Shown here in pieces: positions 34,882-43,022 of a DNA stretch of 64,000 nucleotides (its first letter is position 1; the number at the start of each line of letters is the position of its first letter). Below the pieces are notes generated by a model. The model did not search any database, had not been told where the DNA came from, and saw only the letters and a program-made list of their open reading frames with translations. The stretch lies in the NCBI RefSeq assembly GCF_002008225.1, contig NZ_MRDH01000002.1, positions 62,001-126,000 of the forward strand, read 5' to 3'. The position numbers and the translations under genes were made by a program. The DNA comes from Agrobacterium salinitolerans. Its GTDB lineage: Bacteria; Pseudomonadota; Alphaproteobacteria; Rhizobiales; Rhizobiaceae.

Positions 34882-35966
34882 GCCTTGCCGCCTTGAGTTC
34901 CGCTGAAGGCAGGGTTGCGGGCGACAGATCCCGCCAGGGGGTCGTCACCCTTGCCGTGCTCGTCGGCATCCTGCTGTTTGCCTGTGGCGTGTCGCTGGTC
35001 AGCGGACCCACGGGTGTCGGCATGTCCGAACTCTGGGCTTATTTCACGGGCGGCGCGGATCAACTCGATGCGCGCGACAGGGTCATTCTCGAGGCGGTGC
35101 GCCTGCCGCGTACGGCGCTCGGCATGTTGATCGGTGCGGGACTTGCCGTTTCGGGGGCGATGATGCAGGGTCTGTTCCGCAATCCGCTGGCCGATCCCGG
35201 CATTGTCGGCGTCACCTCGGGTGCGGCGCTGTTTGCGGTTGCGGCGATTTCGCTGGGGGAAGGCGCGCTCGCCACGGTTGCCGTGTTTTTCGGCCCGCAT
35301 TTCCTGCCGCTCATGGCGTTTTTCGGCGGGCTGTTGAATACTTGGGTGCTTTACCTGATCGCCACCAAGGACGGCGCGACCTCCACCACCACGCTCATTC
35401 TCGCCGGCATTGCGGTTGCGGCGATCAGCGGCGCGCTGACCGGGCTGATGATCTTCGTGGCGGATGACCGGGCGCTGCGCGACATCACCTTCTGGTCGCT
35501 CGGGTCGCTCGGCGGGGCCACGCCCGCCAAGGTGCTCGCCACCCTGCCATTCATCATTGTCGTTCTCGCCATCATTCCCTTCGTTGCCCGCGGGCTCGAT
35601 GCGCTCATTCTCGGCGATGCCGCCGCCTTTCACATGGGCATTCCGGTGCAGCGGCTGAAACGGATCGTCATTCTCGCCGTTGCCGCCGCCTGCGGCGCAA
35701 GCGTGGCGGCGGCCGGTTCCATCGGTTTTGTCGGTATCGTCGTGCCGCATCTGCTTCGCCTCGCCATCGGTCCGTCGCACCGCTTCCTGCTGCCGGCCTC
35801 CGCACTTGGCGGGGCGGCACTTCTGCTTCTGGCCGATAGTTTCGCCCGCACCGTTGCGTCACCGGCGGAACTGCCCATCGGCGTCGTCACGGCGCTCATC
35901 GGCGCGCCGGTCTTCCTGTTCCTGCTCTTGGGACGCGGCGGGTTTTCCATGCGGAACATGTCATGA
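34878..35966 (+). CDS. hmuU: Hemin ABC importer, permease
   Basis: A 362-residue FecCD-family inner-membrane protein. The GTG start at 34878 overlaps the hmuT stop (GTGA). Signatures are VRLPRTALGMLIGAGLAVSGAMMQGLFRNPLADPGIVGVTSGAAL, followed by the GSIGFVGIVVPHLLRLAIGPSHR coupling region for the ATPase. About ten hydrophobic helices are visible. It works as a homodimer with HmuV. Its stop overlaps the hmuV start by four bases. Confidence 0.94.
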   Translation: MSLAALSSAEGRVAGDRSRQGVVTLAVLVGILLFACGVSLVSGPTGVGMSELWAYFTGGADQLDARDRVILEAVRLPRTALGMLIGAGLAVSGAMMQGLFRNPLADPGIVGVTSGAALFAVAAISLGEGALATVAVFFGPHFLPLMAFFGGLLNTWVLYLIATKDGATSTTTLILAGIAVAAISGALTGLMIFVADDRALRDITFWSLGSLGGATPAKVLATLPFIIVVLAIIPFVARGLDALILGDAAAFHMGIPVQRLKRIVILAVAAACGASVAAAGSIGFVGIVVPHLLRLAIGPSHRFLLPASALGGAALLLLADSFARTVASPAELPIGVVTALIGAPVFLFLLLGRGGFSMRNMS

Positions 35967-36745
35967 TCCGGGCTGAAAACATCACCCTCATCCGCTCCGG
36001 CCGCAGGCTTCTCGATGCGGTCAGCGTCGATCTGAAGCCCGGCAAGGTCAATGTCATCATCGGCCCCAACGGTGCTGGCAAATCCACGCTGATGAAGGTT
36101 CTCTCGGGTGAGATGCGCCCTGAGGCCGGGTCGGTGACCTATAACGATGTCGATCTGCCGGCCTTCACGCCGCTCCAGCTTGCCCGTCTCAGGGCCGTAC
36201 TGCCGCAGAGCATCCAGCTGGCGTTTCCTTTCACGGCGCTCGAAATCGTGCGCATGGGAGCGGTTGCACAGGGGGCTCGTACGCCGGAGGAACAGGCCCG
36301 CCGGGCGCTCGCCAAGGCCGGGCTGCGCGGTTTTGAGCAGCGGTCCTACAACCTGCTCTCCGGCGGCGAGCAGCAGCGGGTGCAGTTTGCCCGGGCGCTG
36401 GCACAGGTGCCAAACCCGATGGAAAACGGCGAGGCGCGGGCGCTCTTTCTCGACGAGCCCACCGCAAGTCTCGATATCGGCCACCAGATCGCCGTGCTGG
36501 AAACGGCGCGTGACTTTGCAAGCGGCGGCGGGCTGGTGCTCGCCATTCTGCACGACCTCAATCTTGCGGCGGAATTTGCCGATCAACTCATCGTCATGCA
36601 TGGCGGCCGCGTGACGGCGAGCGGCCCCTCGCTGGAAACGATCAGCGACGAGACGATTGCGCGTGTCTATGGCATCGGCGGTGTCGTCGGCCGGTTGCCG
36701 GCGCGGCATATTCCTTACGTGCTGCCGCAGTCGCGCCACCGTTAA
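35963..36745 (+). CDS. hmuV: Hemin ABC importer, ATP-binding subunit
   Basis: A 260-residue ATPase with Walker A GPNGAGKST (about 34-42), signature LSGGEQQR, Walker B ALFLDEPTASLD and switch His in ILHDLNLA. The FTALEIVRMGA segment is typical of HmuV/BhuV. The ATGA overlap with hmuU shows tight coupling. It is the last gene of hmuTUV. No hmuS (hemin-degrading factor) is found in the operon; the divergent HutX/IsdG-type pair probably takes that role. Confidence 0.95.
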   Translation: MIRAENITLIRSGRRLLDAVSVDLKPGKVNVIIGPNGAGKSTLMKVLSGEMRPEAGSVTYNDVDLPAFTPLQLARLRAVLPQSIQLAFPFTALEIVRMGAVAQGARTPEEQARRALAKAGLRGFEQRSYNLLSGGEQQRVQFARALAQVPNPMENGEARALFLDEPTASLDIGHQIAVLETARDFASGGGLVLAILHDLNLAAEFADQLIVMHGGRVTASGPSLETISDETIARVYGIGGVVGRLPARHIPYVLPQSRHR

Positions 36746-36761
36746 GGGCCTGTCCTTCGCT

Positions 36762-37118
36762 TCAGCTTTCCGGACGGGTGGCGATGAAGAGCGCGGAACC
36801 CAGCATGACGACGGCGACGATTGTCGCCCGCAGCGGCGGCGGCTCGCTTAGAAACCAGAAGGCGGCGTAACTGACGGACATGGCAGAAAGTGCTGCGACC
36901 TTGGCATTGCGGGCAATTGCGCCGCGTTCACGCCAGCGCCGCAGCGAAGGGCCGAATCGGGGGTGGGCCAGAAGCCATGCCTCGAGTTTTGGCGAGGAGC
37001 GGGAAAAACACCAGAGCGCCAGAAGCAGGAACGGCGTGGTGGGCAAAACGGGAAGAAACGCGCCGACAATGCCGGTCGCGACCATCACCCAGCCAAGACA
37101 GAGGTATAAAAGGCGCAT
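36762..37118 (-). CDS. DUF454 (YbaN-like) inner-membrane protein
   Basis: A 118-residue protein with helices at about 5-38, 72-90 and 95-112 and the DUF454 signature GWVMVATGIVGAFLPVLPTTPFLLLALWCFSRSSPKLEAWLLAHPRFGP (shown in part in other members). Its function is unknown; DUF454 genes are often near heme or iron transport genes. It is convergent with hmuV, with 16 bases between the stops. The ribosome-binding site is weak. The 253 bases upstream (37119-37371) show no further ORF. Confidence 0.85.
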   Translation of the reverse strand: MRLLYLCLGWVMVATGIVGAFLPVLPTTPFLLLALWCFSRSSPKLEAWLLAHPRFGPSLRRWRERGAIARNAKVAALSAMSVSYAAFWFLSEPPPLRATIVAVVMLGSALFIATRPES

Positions 37119-37371
37119 GCCTAGCCGGTATCATGAGTTCGTCACTCAGGATAGAGCGGCGGGCTCAAAACCATGCGGTCCCGTTGCCGCATGCCCCGGC
37201 CACACCACAAAAAATCAGGGGTTTCCGCTATCACATTTGCCGTGATCTGGCCGCTAGGTCCTGTCGCAGACCGCCTTTAGGGTTGAAAGCGTGACGCTCA
37301 ATCCTTATTCCCTTGGGCCGCGATGCACGGAGCATAACCGGGCCGTCAACAGGAAGAAGAAGGAAAACACC

Positions 37372-37767
37372 ATGGCCAAGCTGATCCACTCGATGGTCCG
37401 GGTGCTGGACGAAAAGCGTTCGGTGGAATTTTACAGGCAGGCTTTCGACCTTGAGATCGCGGAACGCGCCGAGTTCGAGAATTTCACGTTGATCTATCTC
37501 AGCAATGCAGAGGGTGATTTCGAGCTGGAACTGACCGTCAATCGCGGCCGCGAAGTGCCCTATGCGCTGGGCGACGGTTACGGCCACCTTGCCGTCAGCG
37601 TTGCCGATGTGGACGCCGAACACCAACGTTTCATCGACATGGGGCTTTCTCCGGGCAAGATCATCGAAGCCGATTATAAGGGCCAGCCCTTCGCGAAATA
37701 CTTTTTCATCTGCGATCCGGACGGTTACAAGATCGAAGTGCTGCAACGCGGCAACCGGTTCAAATAA
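37372..37767 (+). CDS. gloA: Glyoxalase I-like VOC protein (lactoylglutathione lyase)
   Basis: It probably isomerises the methylglyoxal-glutathione hemithioacetal to S-lactoylglutathione. The 131-residue protein starts MAKLIHSMVRVLDEKRSVEFYRQAFDLE. Candidate metal ligands are His6, Glu in FELELT, His in GYGHLAVSV and Glu in YKIEVLQ. The longer frame back to 37291 is not used; AAGAAGGAAA precedes ATG 37372. An ung gene starts 18 bases after the stop, so the two are probably cotranscribed. Specificity within the VOC family is inferred. Confidence 0.85.
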   Translation: MAKLIHSMVRVLDEKRSVEFYRQAFDLEIAERAEFENFTLIYLSNAEGDFELELTVNRGREVPYALGDGYGHLAVSVADVDAEHQRFIDMGLSPGKIIEADYKGQPFAKYFFICDPDGYKIEVLQRGNRFK

Positions 37768-37785
37768 GCTCGAATGGAGACAGGC

Positions 37786-38499
37786 ATGGCGGAGGCAGGC
37801 GTGAAACTCGAGGATAGCTGGAAGCGCGTTCTTTCCGGTGAATTCGCCAGCCCCTATATGCTCAAGCTGAAGGAGTTCCTGCTTGCCGAAAAGACCGCCG
37901 GCAAGCGCATCTTCCCGAAGGGCGCGGACTATTTCCGGGCGCTGGATCTCACGCCTCTCGATGAGGTCAAGGTCGTCATTTTAGGCCAGGACCCCTATCA
38001 CGGGTTCGGCCAAGCGCATGGGCTGTGCTTTTCCGTCCAGCCCGGCGTGCGCATTCCGCCCTCGCTCGTCAATATCTACAAGGAATTGCAGAGCGACCTC
38101 GGCATTCGCCCGGTCGGTCACGGCTTTCTGGAAAGCTGGGCGAAACAGGGCGTGCTTTTGCTCAACAGTGTGCTGACGGTGGAAGAGTCCCGCGCCGCCT
38201 CGCATCAGGGGCAGGGCTGGGAAAAATTCACCGACGCCGTCATCCGCGCCGTCAACGACGAGTGCGACCCTGTCGTCTTTCTGCTCTGGGGCTCCTATGC
38301 CCAGAAGAAGGCGGCCTTCGTGGACCAGCGCAAGCACCTCGTGCTGCGTTCGCCGCATCCGTCTCCGCTTTCGGCCCATAACGGCTTTTTCGGCAATGGC
38401 CATTTTTCCAAGGCAAACGCCTTTCTCGTGTCCCATGGCCGCCAGCCGATCGACTGGCAATTGCCGGAAACGGTGGGAAGCGACAAAAACCTTCTCTAG
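37786..38499 (+). CDS. ung: Uracil-DNA glycosylase (family 1)
   Basis: It removes uracil from DNA to start base excision repair. The 237-residue protein has the water-activating motif ILGQDPYHG (Asp69), the uracil-binding Phe in [19 protein letters not shown] and the [13 protein letters not shown] active-site loop with the catalytic His. ATG 37786, six bases after GGAGA, is preferred to ATG 37774. Length fits Ung. It follows the glyoxalase gene. Confidence 0.96.
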   Translation: MAEAGVKLEDSWKRVLSGEFASPYMLKLKEFLLAEKTAGKRIFPKGADYFRALDLTPLDEVKVVILGQDPYHGFGQAHGLCFSVQPGVRIPPSLVNIYKELQSDLGIRPVGHGFLESWAKQGVLLLNSVLTVEESRAASHQGQGWEKFTDAVIRAVNDECDPVVFLLWGSYAQKKAAFVDQRKHLVLRSPHPSPLSAHNGFFGNGHFSKANAFLVSHGRQPIDWQLPETVGSDKNLL

Positions 38500-38570
38500 A
38501 CACTCATAAAATACCTTTACGCTTCGCGGTTGTCGGGATTAAAGATAACCGGACTATGAAGTGAAGGATT

Positions 38571-39647
38571 ATGCCCGTGTCTCTCCTGTCTGCCGAAACC
38601 TCCGTCTCGCTGTCCGATCCGCTGTCGATCGTCGATGCTTTCGAGGATCATTTTTCCGAGCATATGGAGATGGAACGCGAAGGTGCGACGGTGCGGTTCA
38701 AGACCGAATATGGCCATGGCAGCTTCAGCGCCGAGAGCGGCCGTTTCGCCGCAAGGGTCAGCTGCATTTCCGAACATATATTGATGTCGGTAAAGGCGAT
38801 GGTGGCCGAGCATATCGTCGAATTCTCCGGCCAGACGGGGCTGGATTTCCGCTGGAGCGGCCATGGCGCCGAGCAGCGTGAACTGCCCAATCTTTTCGTC
38901 GGCAAGGTTGCCCGCGCCTATAATCTGACGCCGCATATGCGCCGGCTGGTGGTTTCCGTCGAAAGCGGCATCGAAAGGCTGCTGACCGGCGGCATGCATG
39001 TGCGCCTGCTTCTGGTGCCGGATCAGGCCCGTGCGCCGGTCTGGCCTTATCTTGCGCCCACCGGGGCGATCGTCTGGCCGGCGGGCGACGATCTTCTCAC
39101 ACGGCGTGTCTACACCATTCGTTCCGGGGATATCGCGCGCGGTGAAGTCGATATCGATTTCGTCATGCATGAGGGTGAGAACATGCCGGGCGCGACCTTC
39201 GGCGCGACGGCGAAGCCCGGCGATGTTCTCGGCATCATCGGCCCGAGCGGTGTTTGCCCGGAAGCCGAGCGTTATGTCTTTGCCGGTGACGAGACGGCGT
39301 TGCCGGTGATGCTGCGCATGGCGGCCGAAATGCCGGCCGGGAAAAAGCTCAGCGTCTACGCCGAAATCGATGACGAAGCCGAGCGGCAGGAGATCGTCTG
39401 CGCGGCCGATGTCGAGTGGACATGGCTTTATCGCCGCGGCAAGCCCGCCGGCACCGCCGGCCTCATCGAAAAGGCGCTGCGCGACCATGGCTGGAGCGCG
39501 GATCATGACGGTCTGCATGTCTTTGTCGCCTGCGAAAAATCCGAGGCGAGGGCGGCAAAATCCTTCCTCACCGACGAGATAGCTTTCCCGAAAGCATCGC
39601 TGCGCGCCGTCGGTTACTGGACTTTGGGCGCTGCCGACGACCATTGA
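38571..39647 (+). CDS. DUF2218-siderophore-interacting FAD-dependent ferric reductase
   Basis: A 358-residue cytosolic protein with two parts. The N-terminal ~95 residues (DAFEDHFSEHMEMEREGATVRFKTEYGHGSF...) match DUF2218. The rest is a SIP/ViuB-type ferredoxin-reductase domain with RVYTIRS for FAD binding, GDVLGIIGPSGV, FAGDETALPVMLRM for NAD(P)H, and ending RAVGYWTLG. Such enzymes reduce Fe(III) in imported siderophores. The location between the heme importer and 16 kb from the siderophore importer fits an iron-release role. It is probably a single transcription unit. Confidence 0.88.
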   Translation: MPVSLLSAETSVSLSDPLSIVDAFEDHFSEHMEMEREGATVRFKTEYGHGSFSAESGRFAARVSCISEHILMSVKAMVAEHIVEFSGQTGLDFRWSGHGAEQRELPNLFVGKVARAYNLTPHMRRLVVSVESGIERLLTGGMHVRLLLVPDQARAPVWPYLAPTGAIVWPAGDDLLTRRVYTIRSGDIARGEVDIDFVMHEGENMPGATFGATAKPGDVLGIIGPSGVCPEAERYVFAGDETALPVMLRMAAEMPAGKKLSVYAEIDDEAERQEIVCAADVEWTWLYRRGKPAGTAGLIEKALRDHGWSADHDGLHVFVACEKSEARAAKSFLTDEIAFPKASLRAVGYWTLGAADDH

Positions 39648-39695
39648 GGCTGCCTTATCGGGCTCGTTGAACAGTCGAATTTATCGTTCATCATT

Positions 39696-39714
39696 CGGGA
39701 ACAATCCGTTCCCG
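39696..39714. promoter_or_regulatory. Perfect 7-5-7 palindrome upstream of the MhqO-like gene (candidate operator)
   Basis: CGGGAACAATCCGTTCCCG lies 98 bases upstream of the dioxygenase start in a 164-base gap. No T-run follows, so a terminator is unlikely. It may bind a quinone- or electrophile-responsive regulator encoded elsewhere (inference). Confidence 0.45.
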
Positions 39715-39811
39715 TTGCCCACTCTATGCGCAAGAGCGCTCTTACCCCATCTTTACCCCATGAACAGGGCAGGCCCCAACCGTGAGGCCCGCCAGGCAAA
39801 AGGGGTTTATC

Positions 39812-40756
39812 ATGCTCAACCAAATCAAGGGCCTGCACCACGTCACGTCCATGGCGGCGAGCGCGCGCCAGAACAACAATTTTTTCACCGATACGCTCGG
39901 CCTGCGCCGGGTGAAGAAGACGGTCAATTTCGACGCGCCTGACGTCTATCATCTCTATTATGGCGATGAGGTCGGCACGCCCGGCTCGGTCATGACCTAC
40001 TTTCCGTTCCCGCACATCGCCCGTGGCCGTCCCGGCACCGGTGAGGTGGGCACGACGCTGTTTTCCGTCCCGGAAGGATCGCTCGGCTACTGGCAGGATC
40101 GTCTTTCGAAGGCTGGCGTGGACGGCCTGAAGGGTGATGAAGCCTTCGGCAACAAGCGCCTGCATTTCGCAGGTCCCGATGGAGACGGTTTCGCGCTGGT
40201 CGAGGTCAGGGACGACAACCGTGCGCAATGGATCGGCAACGGTGTCGGCGCGGATCAGGCGATCCATGGTTTTCAGGGTGCGTCGCTGCGCCTTCGCGAT
40301 GAAGGTACGACGGCCGAGCTTTTGAAATTCATGGGCTATCAGGAAGTGGATCGTCAGGATGGCGTACTGCGCCTCGGCATTCCCGGCGGCAACGGCGCCG
40401 ACTTCATCGACATCGAGACCATGCCGAATATTTCTGGCGCGCGGCTGGGTGCGGGGTCTGTGCACCACATCGCCTTTGCGGTCGAAAACCGTGAAAAGCA
40501 GCTGGAGGTGCGCAAGGCGCTGATGGATACCGGTTATCAGGTGACGCCGGTGATCGACCGCGATTATTTCTGGGCGATCTATTTCCGCACGCCGGGCGGT
40601 GTGCTGTTCGAAGTGGCCACCAACGAACCTGGTTTCGACCGCGACGAGGACACCGCCCATCTCGGCGAGGCGCTGAAACTGCCGACCCAGCACGCGCATC
40701 TGCGCTCCGTGCTGGAAGAGCAGCTGGAACCGCTTGGGGATGAAAAGACGGTTTGA
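39812..40756 (+). CDS. Ring-cleaving dioxygenase / double-VOC protein (MhqO-like)
   Basis: A 314-residue two-module vicinal-oxygen-chelate protein. The first module opens NQIKGLHHVTSMAASARQNNNFFTDTLGLRRVKKTVNF, with candidate metal ligand His9 or His10, and the second contains VHHIAFAV and the C-terminal Glu in GGVLFEVAT. This arrangement is typical of MhqO/MhqA (YdfO/YkcA) proteins that act on hydroquinones. ATG 39812 is preferred over a start ten codons upstream because AGGGG precedes it. A carboxylesterase of the MhqD type lies 240 bases downstream, as in the Bacillus mhq loci, supporting quinone detoxification. Confidence 0.85.
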   Translation: MLNQIKGLHHVTSMAASARQNNNFFTDTLGLRRVKKTVNFDAPDVYHLYYGDEVGTPGSVMTYFPFPHIARGRPGTGEVGTTLFSVPEGSLGYWQDRLSKAGVDGLKGDEAFGNKRLHFAGPDGDGFALVEVRDDNRAQWIGNGVGADQAIHGFQGASLRLRDEGTTAELLKFMGYQEVDRQDGVLRLGIPGGNGADFIDIETMPNISGARLGAGSVHHIAFAVENREKQLEVRKALMDTGYQVTPVIDRDYFWAIYFRTPGGVLFEVATNEPGFDRDEDTAHLGEALKLPTQHAHLRSVLEEQLEPLGDEKTV

Positions 40757-40772
40757 TTGTCAGGGACTTGGC

Positions 40773-40908
40773 CGCCCGTTTCTTCTCCCCGCCGGGGAGA
40801 AGGTGGCCCGAAGGGTCGGATGAGGGGGCACTGATGCCGTATCTCACCGCCCTTGCCCCCTCATCCCGCTGCCGCGGACTTCTCCCCGGCGGGGAGAAGA
40901 AACGGGCG
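40773..40908. repeat. 136-bp inverted repeat element (TTCTCCCCGCCGGGGAGAAG family)
   Basis: Terminal segments GCCCGTTTCTTCTCCCC and GGGGAGAAGAAACGGGC are exact inverted repeats, with inner CCGCTGCCGCGG-type and GGTGGCCCGAAGGG-type segments. Copies of the same element lie at 54931-55056 and 61114-61239. It resembles a RIME-like miniature mosaic element. It occupies most of the gap between the MhqO- and MhqD-like genes. Confidence 0.9.
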
Positions 40909-40996
40909 CCACCCGCTCGCTCCCCATGATTGCTCCGCTTGGCTGAAGAAGCCGCGTGTATCGTTGAACCTTCTTCCTTCCAGAAAGGATTCTCCC

Positions 40997-41611
40997 ATGA
41001 CCAGGGACAGCTATTTCCACAAATCCCGCGCCGGCGTTGCCGGTGCACCGCTGTTCGTTTTGCTGCACGGCACCGGCGGCGATGAAAACCAGTTCTTCGA
41101 TTTCGGCTCGCGCCTGCTGCCTGAGGCGACCATTCTCTCACCCGTCGGCGATGTCTCCGAACACGGTGCGGCGCGGTTTTTCCGGCGCACGGGAGAGGGC
41201 GTCTACGACATGGCCGACCTTCAACGGGCGACCGTCAAGATGGCGGATTTCATCAAGGCGAACCGGGAGCATTACCAGGCGGGTCCGGTCATCGGCCTCG
41301 GTTTTTCCAATGGTGCGAATATTCTCGCCAATGTGCTGATCGAAGAACCCGGACTTTTCGATGCGGCGGTGCTGATGCATCCGCTCATCCCGTTCGAGCC
41401 GAAGATTTCTCCCGCCAAGGCCTCGCGCCGGGTGCTGATTACGGCCGGCGAGCGCGATCCAATCTGCCCGGTGCCGCTGACGAAGGCGCTGGAACAGAGC
41501 CTCAAGGCACAGGGCGGCACGGTGGAAACCGTATGGCATCCGGGCGGGCATGAAATCCGCGCCGGCGAGATCGATGCGGTCAGGGGTTTTCTGGCGGCTT
41601 ATGGGGAATAG
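40997..41611 (+). CDS. Carboxylesterase (MhqD-like alpha/beta-hydrolase)
   Basis: A 204-residue cytosolic esterase of the phospholipase/carboxylesterase family. The catalytic triad is intact: Ser104 in GLGFSNGAN, Asp154 in GERDPICP, His185 in PGGHEI; FVLLHGTGGDENQF supplies the oxyanion region. From ATG 40997 (GAAAGGA upstream) the length matches MhqD/YodD. Paired with the MhqO-like dioxygenase upstream, it probably helps degrade quinone ring-cleavage products. In contrast to the hydrolase at 13082-13930, nothing catalytic is missing. Confidence 0.88.
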   Translation: MTRDSYFHKSRAGVAGAPLFVLLHGTGGDENQFFDFGSRLLPEATILSPVGDVSEHGAARFFRRTGEGVYDMADLQRATVKMADFIKANREHYQAGPVIGLGFSNGANILANVLIEEPGLFDAAVLMHPLIPFEPKISPAKASRRVLITAGERDPICPVPLTKALEQSLKAQGGTVETVWHPGGHEIRAGEIDAVRGFLAAYGE

Positions 41612-41678
41612 GCGTGTGGCTGCACAGGCGTTCTCCGTCTGGCGCGACCATTCCGGCACCATGCCGCTCCCGACAAAA

Positions 41679-41710
41679 CGTCATCCTCGGGCTTGACCCG
41701 AGGATGACGG
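41679..41710. repeat. Compact copy of the TCGGGCTTGACCCGA palindromic repeat
   Basis: A single 32-base palindrome (CGTCATCCTCGG...CCGAGGATGACGG) with both GTCAT and ATGAC ends, lying between the convergent carboxylesterase and transglycosylase genes. It is the minimal form of the family seen at 3534, 22405 and 23652. Confidence 0.88.
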
Positions 41711-41762
41711 AGGAGGTTGCTACTCCGTCCCTTGTTCTCAAGTGAACTTGTCCAGTCTCGCC

Positions 41763-42347
41763 TCAGCGATATCCGCATTGCTGCAACTGCGCCTCGTAAC
41801 GCATCGCCATGTTGGCGGAGCGGCGGGCGGCCTTTTGGACCGCGGAATTGTTGCGCCAGCTGCCCTTCGCATAACCGGCATGGCCGGAATAATAAGCGAG
41901 GTAGAGATTATAGGGGTCGTTCAGCGCAATGCCGTTTTCGCGTCGGCTCTTGGCGTGGTACCAGCCGACGAAATGGATCGCATCGGTGAAATCGGTGCGG
42001 CTTGCCGACCAGCGGCCGGTTTCGCGCTGGTAAACGCTCCATGTGCCGTCCAGCGCCTGTGCATAACCATAGGCGCTCGACTGGCGTTTCCAGGGAATGA
42101 AGCCCAAGAGTTTGGTGCGCGGCGGCCGTGCATAGGGGCGGAAGGCGGATTCGGTGTAGATCGTCGCCATCATGACCGGCACGGGCACGCCGAATTCGCG
42201 CTCGGCCGCCTTGGCATCACGCCGCCAGTTGTTGAAGATGCCGTTCCGCTGCTCGAAAATCGCACAGGCATTGGTGACCTGCGACGGTGCGGTGGCGCAG
42301 CCGGCCAGGACGAGCATCAGAAAAACAACGGCAGATACGCCACGCAT
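41763..42347 (-). CDS. SLT-domain lipoprotein (putative lytic transglycosylase)
   Basis: From ATG 42347 the 194-residue product has a lipoprotein signal (MRGVSAVVFLMLVLAGCATA, lipobox LAGC, Cys17) and a small SLT-like domain with the catalytic Glu66 in ATIYTESAFRPYARPP and AYGYAQALDGTW. It should be anchored in the outer membrane and cut peptidoglycan. A longer frame from 42389 exists but would bury the signal. It is convergent with the carboxylesterase gene. Confidence 0.85.
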   Translation of the reverse strand: MRGVSAVVFLMLVLAGCATAPSQVTNACAIFEQRNGIFNNWRRDAKAAEREFGVPVPVMMATIYTESAFRPYARPPRTKLLGFIPWKRQSSAYGYAQALDGTWSVYQRETGRWSASRTDFTDAIHFVGWYHAKSRRENGIALNDPYNLYLAYYSGHAGYAKGSWRNNSAVQKAARRSANMAMRYEAQLQQCGYR

Positions 42348-43022
42348 AACGGAACCCTTTCGTTCCGTTATTCTTAAATTGCTAACCATTAACGTCGGGT
42401 TTTAAGACAAGGTTAATTCAAATGCCTGACATCGCGCGGCCGTTAACCCGCTGAAAATTCCTGTGGCGGGGATGGGGCAAAACCAGCCGCGCATCGTCGC
42501 TTCCTGTCATCTTTCGACTTTTTTCTTCCCCGTGCATCCCCGGTGTCTACCTGCGCGGTAGGCTTGTCTCCATACCGGTCATCAAACGTGCGCGCGGCGC
42601 GAGATGGGCGGGGCAGGCGGCCGAGACTGGGGAGTTTCCCAATGTCACGGTTGAGGCGGCCGGCATGTGACCTCCTTCCAAACAGGAACCGGTTTGGCGG
42701 GTGCGTTACAGGTTAAAATATCGGAGCCGGGCCGCATCGTCTGCAAACCCTCCAATACCAATCCATGCCCCGCAGCGATGCGGCCCTTTCTCTCCCGCCA
42801 CGTTGCCGCGACTGTCGCGGCGACGGCATCGACGCATGTCTGAAAATGTGCTCGGTGTCCCAAAAATCAAAACCGATAAAATTGTAGCAATCGGCTTAAA
42901 GCGCCTGAAAACAGTGCTGTGCCATTGTGGGATCACAGACGGAGAGCGGCCCTTGCAAGAGGCGCTCCACAAAACAGAAATCGAGACCGGCACAAGCCGG
43001 CGGATCGCAAACGGGGTATGAA
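42348..43022. other. 675-bp gap with hairpins but no supported ORF
   Basis: The longest frames here are low-complexity shadows. GCCGCATCG (42732-42740) can pair with CGATGCGGC (42777-42785), the latter followed by CCTTTCTCTC, giving a structure like the 3' end of a small RNA on the plus strand. The AT-rich stretch 42843-42900 probably holds the promoter of the next gene. Nothing here matched a known RNA family that I can recognise. Confidence 0.4.

Noticed and set aside
42701-43021. 106-codon open frame on the plus strand
   Set aside because: It has no ribosome-binding site and an Arg/Ser/Pro-rich first half; it ends at the start of a clearly supported secreted-protein gene.
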